NCBI RefSeq assembly: GCF_016086655.4
Contig: NC_052137.2
Span: 36,662,007 to 36,726,006, forward strand
From: Lepeophtheirus salmonis
Lineage: Eukaryota > Arthropoda > Copepoda > Siphonostomatoida > Caligidae
Length of the DNA: 64,000 nucleotides
Reading direction: 5' to 3'
The notes beneath the pieces are model-generated. The model was not told where the DNA came from and searched no databases. It worked only from the letters and a program-made list of their open reading frames with translations. Each line of letters starts with the position of its first letter. Position 1 is the first letter of the stretch. The translations under genes were made by a program, and so were the position numbers. This document shows positions 11,414-23,145 of this stretch, piece by piece.

Positions 11414-11849
11414 GTGTTGGATTAGTCCTAGAACTGATCATCTTATTAGTCTTTTTTCCCCATCCCTTTCAGTCTTTTTTTTTTATCAGTCCGATCTTTT
11501 TTACCATTCAACGGTCCTAAGGAATGATACATCTGTGTTTCAGTCATACGGTCCTAGCTATCTTTATTTTCTATACTTAGGATTGAAGAATATAAGAACT
11601 AAGAAAATAATGAATGATAGCTAAAAAGGTATAATAATACGTTCTAGTCACACATCTCCTTCAGGTATCTTGTCTCTTTGAAAAAGGTTATGATTTATGA
11701 CGTGGCTTCAGCGACTCAAATGACGTAGACAGTCGTAACTACTTAATTTTAGTTGTTGTACTTTCTACAAAAGACCGATAAGTACCGGTTTATTAGGACT
11801 GGACTGATATGACTGCAGCCTTTTTAGTTTTTTTATACCGATCCAACAC
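11414..11849. mobile_element. MITE-1-like element with TA duplication
   Basis: The left end reads GTGTTGGATTAGTCC after TA. The right end in reverse reads GTGTTGGATCGGTAT before TA. A TA flank at each side and about 436 bp of non-coding interior with GTCCTA/GGTCC motifs fit a Tc1/mariner-type MITE. It shares the AGTGTTG start with other copies in the window. Confidence 0.65.
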
Positions 11850-13133
11850 TACTCATTGGTGAATAATTCCTTCTCACTCAATCTCTCTTTCTCCCCCCTC
11901 TATGCTTGAATAAATTTTGATTTTGAAGTAATGTTTGGTTGTCAATGGGAAACTCACATGAGTGATACATACATGTAGATTGTAGGTAGTAGTATTTAAA
12001 ATACCAGAGTGAAAGCAAGTCTTTTTGATACTTTTTATATATCATATATATTGGTTGCTCCTCTCTATGTAGTTTGAATAAATATTTTTTATCGCATTCC
12101 TCAGATTCTTTAGTTCGAAAAGGATATTATGTACAAATAAAACAATATTTGATTTATCCACATAAACATTGTTTTTACATATGTTAGCATGTAGATGAGG
12201 CAGATTATAATTAAACTCTTCACTACGTGTATAAAAAGGATGACATATTGCGGAAATGGAATGCAGAGAAGACGTCCTTTCCTGCAATCTCATGAGAATC
12301 CTTTTTTGAACACTCAATATGCAATGAAGAGATTCAAATGTGGGTCGCTCCCAAATAAAATATTCATTTTTTTTACATTTAACATGAATCCCTTACGTCT
12401 TCCTACCCTAGTATTATGTTCATCATTTAGTTCAAACCTATAAATATACATAATAATATATGTATAATTTGTTTCCAAATATGTTGTGTAATACTATTTT
12501 TTTCAAAAAATAACAGTTTATTTCAACACTTCTAAATTGACATACTTTTGAACATAAAAAATACTTAAAAACACACGACTGAGTATCGTTTCTTAAAAAA
12601 AAAACAATACTATATAATGAGAACTTGATTAGTTGTGGACAATACCTAAAACCTCCGACTCTAAGCTGGAGCGAGGACTATGCAGCTGGTTGATCATTGG
12701 GCCTATCTGTAGAAAAAACCAGGGTTCCCTTTTCCCTAAACTTCTCCAAAAGATGAGGTCCTTTTCCGACCATCTTATCGATGACTGTGGAAATCATAGA
12801 CTTATTTGAACATGCAGAGTAATGGACAAGTAGGACTTTTGAAATGAAGCTTTTATAGGAAGGGGATGGCATCAACAACCAATCAGTCTTGGAGGTCGAT
12901 GTTTGAAAAAACGAAGCCTCAAAGAAATTCTTCAGATTACCAATTCGCCCCCCCCGAAAAAAATGGTTCAGCTAAAAAATACAATGATTTATATCACTAA
13001 TAATGAATAGTTCACCATCCTATAGAGGAACCATTTCTTTTTTTGACTTGTGAAGGGGGTTTCGATGAGTTTGCTTGAGCCCTCGACAACATTTTCATTT
13101 CAAGGCATCTAAGGCACGTTGAAGCCTCCTTTT
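11850..13133. other. no recognised gene
   Basis: Open frames at 12042-12317 (minus), 12195-12443 (plus) and 12678-12878 (minus) overlap or are short, and none resembles a family I know. The interval 12650-12960 is less AT-rich than its surroundings and could be an unrecognised mobile-element remnant. Confidence 0.35.
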
Positions 13134-13543
13134 AAGTGTTGTGTCAGCCCTTATTTAGGACTGAGGACGACGGTGCAGTCCGGTCCCATCCAGACAAACA
13201 CATTTGTCGGTCCTTACAGAATGTAAAATTGATCCCTCGTTACGTCAATGAGGGTATTTTTCCTTTTTTTAAATTATTCCGTTATATAAGAGAATCACTC
13301 AAATAACTTAATATATAATATGTTCGTATTATATTGTATTTTAATGAAAAAACTAATAATTTTTGAAAAATATGTGAAATAATCTTAATACATATTTCAT
13401 ATATTTTATTTGTCTTAATAAACAATTGATATATTTATTAAAAAATCCAAACACCAAAAGTTAAGGACCTTCCCCAAGTACCGATAAGACCGGTCCTAAG
13501 ACTGGATTGGCCTGGACCGAATAAATAAGGACCGACAAAAGTA
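13134..13543 (+). mobile_element. MITE-1 copy, about 410 bp
   Basis: It begins AAGTGTTGTGTCAGCCCTTA and ends GAATAAATAAGGACCGACA, near reverse complements. Internally GATCCCTCGTTACGTCAATG aligns in reverse with 51194-51215. The 50.1-kb copy therefore gives the uninterrupted layout of the same family. No coding sequence; the open frame 13438-13707 reads through the terminus. Confidence 0.7.
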
Positions 13544-14441
13544 CTTTTCTTGACTAAGCTTGCTGGAGTTTCCTTTATAAAGCTTACATTGATAGGCTTA
13601 AAAACCTGCCTCAAAGCCATGGCCTCCAAAAACCATTTAATAAATTGGCCTATAATATCTATATACATATAATTATCATAGTTTTTGCCATGGTTTGAAA
13701 CTGTCATTTATGTTGAATAATACCCACTCGAAATGACAAAAAGATATATGAAAATAATATACATAGTAAAAAAATAAATATTTTCAATTTATGATATTGT
13801 TCCAACATCACCAACTCAGATATTTTTGCTGTCTATTCACTTTTATCGTAAAATAAATAACTTTAAATATATTGTATGCATACTTATTGGTAGTCAATGT
13901 GTGAATAAATAACCCAAATATATGAACTCAAAATATTAATAATCTGTAAATATTCTTAACATTATTCATTATTTATGGATATCTAATATGTATGATTTGG
14001 TAGTGAGAAGTATATTTTAAAATATTTGGGTTTACAAATTTGCCATGAACATACATAGATTGCAAGAAAGGTTGAGAGAGTTAAAAAAGGTGGTTAAGTC
14101 GTTGGGATACTATTGTGATATAAGTCCATTGTTTTTTCTTATAAATGTACTTTTTTAATAAAGTTTGAAAAATCATTACTCTCTTCAAGAGAGCAGCTAT
14201 TAAATGAAGTTTGTCACAAAAGCAATGTACACTGCAGTAATTTAAGGCCCCTTAACCCATGTATTAACATAACTTCCTTTATCTAACAGGTAAAAAAACA
14301 AGTTTTAAAAAACATTTTCGCCTTTTAGAGTTTCGCGGTGTAACACGGTGTCTAGATAACAAGGAAACTAGCATGATATTTAGTTAAAAAAATATATGAG
14401 GATATTTTTCTTTGTAAACGTGACGATATCTTTTTATATTT
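13544..14441. other. AT-rich stretch, no gene
   Basis: No supported feature. Confidence 0.4.
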
Positions 14442-14674
14442 TGTGGAATCAACGTAGCTCATGGACAACGCGCTACGAAGAAATTATTCTCTTGAACTCA
14501 ATGTTCGGTTCGCGCCCCGTTCATTTCTAAAGAAAGAAATATACTTTATATAGCTATATGGACTTCACACAAGATTCATAGGTTAGATGGAGTAAATGTA
14601 ATACTATAATATTTCCTTTTAATTAATCAATGCAACTCCATATCTAACCAATTAAAGGAACATTAAAAAAAAAC
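14442..14674 (+). repeat. tRNA-like SINE, copy 1
   Basis: The head contains an A-box-like GTAGCTCATGGA (about 14454) and a B-box-like CGGTTCGCGCCCC (about 14506), as in tRNA-derived SINEs. It continues through a shared body (AAGAAATATAC..., ATATGGACTTCAC, CATAGGTTAGATGGAGT) to ACTCCATATCTAACCAATTA and a short A-rich tail. Copies 2 (26931) and 3 (41910, minus) share head and body. An RNA polymerase III origin is inferred from the boxes. The A-to-B distance is a little longer than in most tRNAs. Confidence 0.65.
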
Positions 14675-16445
14675 CTTTTTTGTATTTTCACCAACTTTGT
14701 ATACAAACATTGCACAGCCATTAGACAACCTTTCAAATTGTCCTTATTTTGCACAATAGGACTAGACTCTAAATGATGGAAAGTAAAAAAAGGTCATTAG
14801 GAAAAAAGGTGGATAACCATTACTTTGGTGAACACAAAAGTTGAAACGGTCCAAATACCAGCTGCTGACTTTTCTATTTTTACCCCCTTATCAGTGTTCT
14901 AAACGATTATTGGCTAAATTTGAATTAGATCTGTAATTACTCTGAGTTATTCATTTTTTTGGCAGTGCATCCGTTATCATATATGTACATCTTTTAATTT
15001 CAAATCCCTTTGACCACTGTATAAAATAATACTCATAATCAGATACATTAAATGAGATAAATTGCACGACCTTCAAACAATCAAATCAGTTATCTAGCTA
15101 AACAAAGAATGAGAAAAAAGATGGGAGAACAATATTTTAGAAAATTGATCAACATATCTATATATATGTTCGTTAGGATGGATCATATTTTTAAATGTTG
15201 GATCTTGAAGATCTTGATATGTTCCTTTTAGTTCAAAGATAATCTTTGCAAATTTTGCAGCGCTTTGAAATATATTTAGAAGTAGCGCTCAATGCTCTTA
15301 ATATTTTGAAAATGTAAATTTTTTTTAGAAAAAATGTGGAATTGTTAAAAAATCATCTATGTGGTTCACATACATTACAGCTTTTCTAATAAAACAACAA
15401 ATTTAGTCAAATAAATGGCTATTAAAGATATTTCTTATATTTTTCTAAAAAAAATTTATTTATCTGTTCAAAACAACGATAACTTTACTTAAAAAGTATT
15501 GTAGCTCTCCGCCTATCTACATATTTGTTTGTTTATTTATCACAGTCAAACAACTTGACTGATACCAAAGACGTCTTCAACCCAGGCCATAAAAGAAAAT
15601 ACGTGCCAGTTACAAAATCAATACACGCACTTGATATTTTTTTCATTTTAGAAAATGTCTGTGGACTGATACTTACAAAAATTTGTAAACTAAACAAAAC
15701 ATTTGTAAACTAAAAAGTGTGAATTTGGTTCTTGGTAATTTATGGTCTGTATTTGAGTAAAAAAAATCTATTTTTTTAATAAAATAAACGCAAAAATTGA
15801 ATAAAAAATGCTTGCAATTTTCTTTAATAAGAGTGTCATTAAAAAATAATTTACTTTGAAAGTAATTTGAGGTCGAGGGCATCGAAGACTTAAACAATAT
15901 ATATATGTTAATATAATTATGTATCAAATGTAGCCTATTTTTTAAAACAACTCAAAATTAGCAACTGCTATCTTTGTACCAAATGCTCATTTTGAGACCT
16001 TAAGAACTCAACATTTGGGAAGCTTAAAATAAGTTCCACCTTAATCTATGCTCACATAATGATGAACACTCTGAGATCTCTTTTTTCTTTCAATTCCTAA
16101 GAAAGATAAGACAATGTCGTATTCTTTGATAAAGAGGCCTAACTCTTCATAAGGTAAATCATATCTACAAAGAACTGACCCTCTGAAACGACCCAATTAG
16201 ACTTTTCATCTCTTTTTCTTTTCATCACAATCAATGCATTAATATTGAAGTACCTCGTTTTCTTTTTCATCATAAGTTCCTCTTAAAAATAAGGACAGAT
16301 AAAAAAATCGGACACGAATGATGGCTATAAATGAGTAATAAATCCTTTAGGTTCGTGATTACGAAAGAATCTTCTCCAACTTAAAAAGCAATGAAATAAG
16401 AAGGTAGAAAACCTCATAAATACCTATCTCTTATTTCACCTAGGG
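14675..16445. other. no recognised gene
   Basis: Open frames at 15525-15713 (plus) and 15673-15927 (minus) overlap tail to tail and lack any family signature. I see no element ends. Confidence 0.4.
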
Positions 16446-17815
16446 GTTAAAACTCGGTTCAATATCGTATTTTTTTATTTCAGTTTGGTCTTAAGGGATT
16501 TTTTCTGGATCAATTTGAATCTATATTTTGATTCCGACCACAATAACAGACCATATACCGAAATTATGCATTTTCCTGCTATATGAGTTATTTAGTTTAT
16601 GTAACACATTTAACTTAATACGACGTTATTGTAGGTTGAAGTCCACTAAAATGATTGTGGTAAAAAGGTTCCGGAAAAAATCGTTGGGGTAATATCATTG
16701 TGTTGTAAAATCGTCGTGTACAGTATCATCGTGAGACAAAATCATATTGAGTAATATTATCTAGGAGCAACATCATTCTAAGCATAATTATTGTGGGTAA
16801 TTTCATGCAAGATAATATTATCGTGTGCAATTATATTCTATTCGAACAATCAGACTATGGAATGATAAAAAAAATCCATCGCAGCCACTTCCCTGAGCAT
16901 CAGGGCACATTCAAATATCCAAAAATACACTCCACCCTGGCTCTCAGGTTGTACAGATAAAGTACAAGGCCCATACACTTATCAATGACTCATCTTATAA
17001 TTCAATCCAGCCCACAAGTTGTTCAGGTGACCCACTGTGCCCCTGGGTCTTCACTACCCCTTTCCTGAGCATCCAAGAACCCTCTCCATATCCAAAAATA
17101 CACCTCAGTTCTTAGGTTGTAGAGGTGAAGTTCTGGGACCCAAGGTAGCTTAAACTCCACCCACCCTCATTTCTAAGTATCAAGGACCCTTTCTAATTTG
17201 ATACAATACATTCTAGCCCACTAGTTGTGTAGGTGAACTGTTGGGTCCGCAGGCAGGACGCCTCTCTGAGAATCACGTAACCAATTGGGGGGGTACTTTG
17301 GGATATTATAAGGGGTCCGTAATGCTTAAGAAAGCGGCAGTAAAGGAATTTAATAGGCATTGGGGTCCAGCTGTTCACCTGCACAATCTGTGGGGTGGGG
17401 TCTATTATATTTTTAAATCACACAATAGTTTGATTGGCTGAATATACTTAATATAATTACAATGTAATTGCACAAGATAAAATTGCTTACAATGTAATTC
17501 TACTTGATAATATTGCTTGTACAATGATAATGCTTCATGATGACATTACCCAAAAAACTTTTGTCTCCCAATGATAATGTACACCACGATTTTACCACAC
17601 ATCCATATTCCCCAAATGATTTTGTCTGCTACCTTTTTAACAGTACATTTAACCCATGCGCATAATTTTGAAACAGAGCTGACATTATCAACAATTCATC
17701 TATGTATCCGTCTAGAATGAATTTAAAATGAGACCAAACTAGACTGAATTATGTCCACTAATAATCAAAACGGTGTAGACCACCCTACGATTTTCAGACG
17801 AAAACCCAACACTAA
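16446..17815. mobile_element. composite: MITE-2 interrupted by a fold-back element
   Basis: The outer left part (GTTAAAACTCGGTTC, GGTCTTAAGGGATTTTTTCT, CCGACCACAATAACAGACC) matches the MITE-2 copies at 26.2 and 28.0-28.3 kb. The outer right end in reverse starts TAGTGTTGGGTTTTCG. Between them lies a separate fold-back structure (16645-17645). I read this as an older MITE-2 split by a later element, though I cannot define the junction duplications. Confidence 0.5.
16645..17645. repeat. modular fold-back element
   Basis: Both arms consist of degenerate 13-17-bp units alternating like GTAATATCATTGTG and CAAAATCGTTGTG. The right arm (17430-17645) is the reverse complement of the left (16645-16850). 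Landmarks are GTGTACAGTATCATCGTGAG on the left against the reverse of CTCCCAATGATAATGTACAC on the right. The centre (16880-17400) holds larger 70-90-bp modules with CCTGAGCATC, CCAAAAATACAC and TTGTNNAGGTGA; the last occurs in both orientations (about 17225 and, inverted, 17378). No protein is encoded. Confidence 0.65.
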
Positions 17816-18474
17816 TTTATACATACATCTCTTTACGGTCTCAAGTCAGACACTCATGGTTAACTGCACATAATGTTAATAATTATGAGGATAATAATCA
17901 TTTCACATGATAAAGTAAAAAAAAAGAAAGAAAAAATGGCCAATAAATGAAATTTATAGTCGAATGCAATTTGCACCTCGTTCAACATCTTTTTAGAGCC
18001 CTTTTTATTCGTTTGTAGTGCTTATATGTATGTAAGTATGTAGAATCGCGAAACCTTCACACAAATTAATTTTTTTAATTTTCTACACTAAAAAATTATT
18101 CCTAGTCTATTATCTCTTTTGCTTTAGAGCGATAATGTACGATAATAAATCTTCATTCGACTAAGAAAAACGTTTTATCAAAAATGGGGTTTCATAAATA
18201 TTATGTTCATGTATATACATCTAATAAAATCCTTAGCCAGAACATCCATCATTTGAGTCATAAATGAAATGATGACGTATTTGTTCTAAATAAATTTATA
18301 TGTACAAATGCATCCATTTTAATCAGTCAAATGGACTCTATCATGTACAATCGCCACTATTGCAACTCCCTCTAGTGTCAGAATATGGTATTTACATGCA
18401 TACATACATATATGTAAGACTTATGATGAAAATTGCGTGTATTTTGGGGATGTTAACATGAAAGAAACCGAAAA
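17816..18474. other. AT-rich stretch, no gene
   Basis: No supported feature. Confidence 0.4.
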
Positions 18475-18800
18475 ACAACATGGCAACCCTGACAATTTGA
18501 AGAATGTTTTGGCAAAAAAAAGAGCAGCATAACTTTCATGACGTCTCATTGCATCAGCTACAAGCATCTGTGACAAAAAAAGGAGGGGGAAATTGAAAGA
18601 AACAAGGACATGACAATTATTACTTTGTTGTTGATCCTCAATTCTTCACTGAGTCCAACCAAGGACTCACAGTTAAAGCTCTCCAACAAATCCTCCAAGT
18701 TACTTAGCGTCTTTTATAAGCACACTCGAATGTTCACTAAGGTTTTGAATATCATTGAACTTATTAGAAAAGGAATTTCCCCTCTCAGGAGTCAAATAAT
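18475..18800 (+). repeat. dispersed repeat DR1, copy A
   Basis: It shares with copies at 19385, 31128 and 39885 the ordered landmarks AATTTGAAGAATG, ATGACGT, GTTGATCCTCAATTCT and GAGTCCAACCAAGGACT. The open frame at 18610-18891 falls inside it and is not recognised. No ends resembling a transposon were identified. Confidence 0.55.
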
Positions 18801-19384
18801 AATGACAACAGTAGTGGAAAAGCAAATTCACTCTTCACATTACCAATTCCAAAAAAGCAAAATATACATCACTATTTACATTTTTCCTTGATGTATGTGA
18901 GCAGTTCATGCCATGGATCCTCAAATATGTAAATGTTGGCAGAAAAAGTTTTGATGTCCAATCATTTTATTGTATAATATGTAAGTATGTATGCGCCCTG
19001 TATATAATTTATTCAGTTATTTTATTTGTTGTTATTAAGGAATATGTTTGTTTTATCTTCTACGAGATGATCACTTATGCATAAATAACAAAGGCTCTCC
19101 CGGGTATTTGTTTGATTATTATTATAATTTATTTACATGAATGATTTGAATAAGAAGAAGTCCTTCTTGAGAAGAGAAATATGCCTAAGCAAACAAGTGA
19201 CCATCTTATCAACCTACTAAATGTATAACTATAATAATGTACTTTATGATAAAATAGTGTTTCTTCTAACTTTTACATAGGATTACAAAATCGTGGTGAG
19301 TTTTATTTAAAAAAATAAAATATACCAATATACTTATCAGAGATGTGTCAAAATGTATACAAAATTTTAAATACCAAAAATTAA
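18801..19384. other. AT-rich stretch, no gene
   Basis: No supported feature beyond the tail of the dispersed repeat. Confidence 0.35.
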
Positions 19385-19530
19385 TATAACAATCCAGACA
19401 TTTGAAGAATACGGGGGAGCAGATCAGCTTAGATGTCATTACGTATAATTAAATCAGCTGGAAGCCTTTGTGAGAGTAAGTAAATAAACACAAATCCCAC
19501 TCCGTATATGACAAGACCTGAAATAATTGC
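19385..19530 (+). repeat. dispersed repeat DR1, copy B (partial)
   Basis: ACATTTGAAGAATACGGGGG, GTCATTACGT, ATCAGCTGGAAGCCTTTGTG and CAAATCCCACTCCG follow the same order as in the other copies. It is truncated after about 140 bp. Confidence 0.5.
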
Positions 19531-20438
19531 TATAAAATGAGAAAAATTGAATGGCTTGTATCAATCAGAGGATCTATCCATTAGCTTACTAATATACCCA
19601 AATATATTTAATATGAGACAATATTTTATAGTCTAAAACCCTTCATAGAAAAAGTTATAAAGTATTATAAAGATTGTTCTACAAAAATTGACCATCATTT
19701 ACAAAAATCTCCGAGTCAACTTTAACTCACTGAAGCTTCATACCATTTAATATCATTTGAGAATGATTATCAACGTCCCCCCTACCAAACAACGCTAATG
19801 GTCCAAAGTACATCATTGTTCTCTGAGGTGAAATGGGTTGATATTTATAGTGTGTCACAAGTAAGGAAATTTGATTCTTATTAAAGAAAATTTATCCAAT
19901 TTGAAAACGGGGCCCATGATCCCAAATACTTGCAATCTGAAGTAGTTGTATATATTTACTCGTCTACAACGATTCCTTATCCATGTGTCCTGATCATCAA
20001 ACTTGATGGCACGTTTTCATATAGACATTATGTACACAGATATATATTATTTTATCAAGTTTCTCTTAATAATAATCATTATCGGGAATATGCATCATCG
20101 TTTTTTGTGAATAGAGATATGAGGAAGACAGTCACTTGATATTATGTATGAACACTACAAACATATATCATATGATTATTAGTATATTAACACTGTCTTT
20201 AATATTTAAATAGTAACTAATAAAGATAAAACCCTTTTTAAGCTTTTTATAAAGAAAATCCTAGAATTTAAGAATGAAAAATGAATCTTTGTGCGAAGGA
20301 CGTAATAAACCATCACTGCATATTTCGTCACTTTGTCATTTCACGCTAAAACAACAACGGGAGATAACCACATATCTCAGAATTGGCTTATAAAATATAA
20401 AAGCCATATTTTTATAACAAAAGAAGAAAAAAACATAT
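19531..20438. other. no recognised gene
   Basis: The open frames 19930-20139 and 20333-20542 have no family resemblance; the second runs into the transposon end at 20441. Confidence 0.4.
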
Positions 20439-20440
20439 TA

Positions 20441-20467
20441 CCGGGCCGTGCAGAATTTTTTACCGAT
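20441..20467 (+). repeat. left terminal inverted repeat
   Basis: CCGGGCCGTGCAGAATTTTT plus TACCGAT; pairs with 21605-21631 at 24 of 27 positions. Confidence 0.9.
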
Positions 20468-20568
20468 TTTTGTTCAGAACATATCGCGAACAATAATGAC
20501 ATTTCGAATGACTTGAGAAACACTTTATTCATACATTTTTAGAATAATAAAATAGTTTGTGATCAAAT

Positions 20569-21508
20569 TTAATCAATGTAGCCACCATTTGACTCAATGA
20601 CACTGGTCAGGCGACGTCTGAAGCTGCCACAGACTTGCTGGAGGTAATCGGCGTCCATGGAGACCCAGGCCTTGTTGACAGCAGCCTTTAAGGCATTTAT
20701 GTTCTTGTGTCGTTTTTTGCAGGCCTTGGTCTCCACGTGCACCTAGATAAAGAAGTCTAGTGGGCTAAGATCTGGGCTCTGAGGGGGCCAGTAGTCCTTG
20801 GGCCAAAAGTTCATGTTGTCCTTGACCTACTCCTGAGCTTTCTTGGAAGCGTGGGCGGGTGCTCCATCTTGTTGAAAAGCCCAAGGAGAGTTGCCGACTA
20901 TGGATTTGATCCACAGAAGGACCTTGGACGCCAAAATCTTCACATAATCCTCCGTTGTTAATCTGAGCCAGTGGGGAACCATACCGGCTTCATGGCCTTC
21001 CCGTTGGATCTCCAAACATCTCCTAAGCTCTCAACACGGTCATTTTGCCTGTTGAAAACAGGATCGACCGTAAAAGTTTTCTCATCTGAAAAAATGATGA
21101 TGCGTTCAGATGAGCTCTTGATATCATTCAAGATTTTCTTGGCACGCTCAAGTCTGACTTCTCACTGACGTTCAGTTACCAGAGGGCGTTCAGTACGCCT
21201 CAGGGACTTTCCTCCAGCCTTTTTCAATGCCCTTGAAACAGTTGATGTCGACGTTCCCATCTTTCTGGCCATGTCGGCAATGGACCTGTTGGGAGTCCTC
21301 TTGAACACTGCCTTTACTTGCCTTGTTGAGACAGTGGGCTTCCTGCCAGCCACAGGGGAATGCTTGAGATCACCCCCAGCCTCTAAGTGCTTGCAACGTT
21401 GTAAATTGTCTTCAACGAGACCCCAACCTGTTCCTTAATGTTGTTATGAGGTACTCCCGCTCGGAGGAGGGCTTCAATTTCGATCCTCTTTGTTTCCTGA
21501 TTGGACAT
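20569..21508 (-). pseudogene. Tc1/mariner transposase, frameshifted
   Basis: It starts MSNQETKRIEIEALLRAGVP at 21508 and ends with a stop at 20569-20571 after VIESNGGYID. Order on the minus strand: first HTH (HNNIKEQVGVSLKTIYNV), then after a frameshift a second HTH (21162-21353, NRSIADMARKMGTSTSTVSR), an in-frame TGA after ERPLVTERQ, and the first catalytic aspartate in IIIFSDEKTFTVDP. A short deletion and frameshift follow, then the second in WAFQQDGAPAHAS and the third in PPQSPDLSPLDFF. The end carries KACKKRHKNINALKAAVNKA. All three acidic residues survive, but at least two frameshifts and three stops prevent a full product. The start is chosen because the N-terminus matches the family and lies just inside the right inverted repeat. 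Confidence 0.85.
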
Positions 21509-21604
21509 GGTCTCACGTGGAAGGATTTTTGTTTATTTTAACAGTAAAAATACGAAACAATCAGATTGGTTGCCACAAAACCTCTTAAAAAGTATATTTA
21601 CATC

Positions 21605-21631
21605 ATCGGTAAATAATTTTGCACGACCCGG
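21605..21631 (-). repeat. right terminal inverted repeat
   Basis: Reverse complement of the left repeat with three mismatches; followed by TA. Confidence 0.9.
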
Positions 21632-21884
21632 TAGTATTTTATTAATAAAATTTGAAAAACTAAATAATAGTAATAAATATTGCTAAAATAAATCTACACA
21701 CAAATTTTATTGATTTTGAAAGGAGAGTCTAATCAAATTTCTACACCTAATTTTGAAGAAAATACGTACCTACTCTCGCTAAATTAGTGAAACATAGGTT
21801 TTAGCTAAAAATAATTACTTTCACAAGCATCCAATATGGTTTGTTATGTTATAACAATGGTTATTTTTGTTTAAGACCCAGAAG

Positions 21885-22283
21885 CCGCCGTAGGTTATGG
21901 TGCAGGGAGCAGTAACCTCAAATGGAGGGAAATCTCCGATATTCCAGATACCTGATGGAGTCAAAATCAGTGGATTTGTTTACCTGGTCTTCACGAAGAG
22001 ATATGTATTGCCGCGTGGTTCCAGTAGAATGGTGCTCCAGCACACACAGTATTTGTCAGCAATTTTGTGTAGAAAATTTTGATCACTTCAGGCAAAAAGG
22101 ATTTTTACCCTCTTTCCTCACCACACTTATATGCCATTTTGCAAACTAGTGTTCAAATTCATAGAGCCAATAAGGATCGGTTGATGGTTGCAGGTAAGGT
22201 ATCAAGGAAGGATATCCCAGTTGCACTAGTGCCTCCAAATGTTCAGGGCTGTTGTTAGAGCAGAAAGGAGTCATATTGAATAA
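21885..22283 (+). pseudogene. Tc1/mariner transposase C-terminal half relic
   Basis: The frame from about 21897 reads VQGAVTSNGGKSPIFQIPDG then KISGFVYLVFTKRYVLP, the segment before the second catalytic aspartate. A shifted frame gives RANKDRLMVAGKVSRKDIP, and the very end reads FRAVVRAERSHIE with a stop at 22281-22283. The second aspartate block is damaged (NGAPAHT is barely traceable across frames near 22030-22055) and the WPP...D block is lost. It belongs to a different family from the element at 20.4 kb, since its tail motif RANKDRLM differs. No N-terminal half is present. Confidence 0.7.
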
Positions 22284-22904
22284 ACTTTAATTTAATACTA
22301 ATAAAGAATATATTCTGGAAATTGAAGACTATAGAATATATATCATTATATCCATGTTATACTACTTTAGCGGGAGACTGTATATTTAATTTTTCTAAAA
22401 CTATATCCCCATATCTCTGGAATTAAGGAACTGATTGATATAACATTTTAGGATTTCCAAAATTAAGTACATTGTGCGTAAGCAAGTCGTACCGCGTCAA
22501 TTAAAGCTCCATAAAGTCGTTATTATTTGCAATCGATGCTTGGTTATAAAAAAGAAATTGTTTCAAAGTGTATCAGTTTTAATGCAGTGTACTATTGGTT
22601 GGGATACATAAACAAATAATAGCAATAGAGGGAACAAGACAACGAATGGCAGATATTCTTCCACGCCAATCACTCTGTAAAGGAGAGTGGGCATTTCGAA
22701 TTGCTCTGTTGATGTTGTCGTAAGTTCAGGAAAGAGTCTCTCCAGGAAGACAGGAAGAGGAGAACACAACAAGATTGTTACTGAAGACTTATTGACCGGC
22801 GTGTTCTTTGAAATTGAAGTCAAGGACGCCCAAGTGGTAATGAAATAGGTTGTGAAGTCCTGATTTGATGCTAAAAAAATCCAAAAAGTGTTATTGTTGC
22901 CAAC
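22284..22904. other. no recognised gene; contains the window's longest open frame
   Basis: The 128-codon minus-strand frame 22563-22949 has a hydrophobic C-terminal stretch (about residues 95-115) but no family I recognise. Its start overlaps the antisense of the next transposase relic. I do not call it a gene. Confidence 0.35.
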
Positions 22905-23145
22905 AAAACTCAGCATATTAACTCTAGCCTGTTGCAAGAAAAAAATCACCGATCTATGGCCTCCAAACTTGTGGCTCTCCTCATCACCGGAATTTTCACC
23001 ACTGGACTATGGAATGTTGTGCTTCGTGTAGAGCAATACCTGCAAAGTCCCCCAACGCAATATTGATTCCTTGGATACCTTCGTTGAGAAGGAGTGGGCT
23101 GGTATATCCAATGACTACGTCATCAATGTGCGAAATAATTGTTGA
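22905..23145 (+). pseudogene. mariner-like transposase C-terminal relic
   Basis: From about 22898 CAACAAAACTCAGC reads QQNSA, a decayed second catalytic block with D changed to N. At 22950 another frame reads ITDLWPPNLWLSSSPEFSPL then DYGM, the third block with its aspartate. Then come NIDSLDTFVEKEWAGISNDY and VINV, the usual tail. Stops interrupt after LCFV. Everything N-terminal to the second block is missing or unrecognisable. Confidence 0.7.

Larger units (their letters stand above)
20441..21631 (-). mobile_element. Tc1/mariner-type transposon with intact ends
   Basis: The terminal inverted repeats are 27 bp (20441-20467 and 21605-21631), starting CCGGG(C/T)CGTGCA and ending TTTACCGAT, with three mismatches. 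TA dinucleotides flank the element (20439-20440 and 21632-21633), the standard target duplication of this superfamily. The 1191-bp element holds one minus-strand transposase gene, now broken. This is the best-preserved element in the window. Confidence 0.9.

Noticed and set aside
13438..13707. 89-codon minus-strand open frame
   Set aside because: It reads through the MITE-1 terminus; similar peptide text comes from other MITE-1 ends.
22563..22949. 128-codon minus-strand open frame, the longest in the window
   Set aside because: No family resemblance. Its 5' part is antisense to a recognisable transposase relic at 22905-23145, and a frame of this length is expected by chance in 64 kb.
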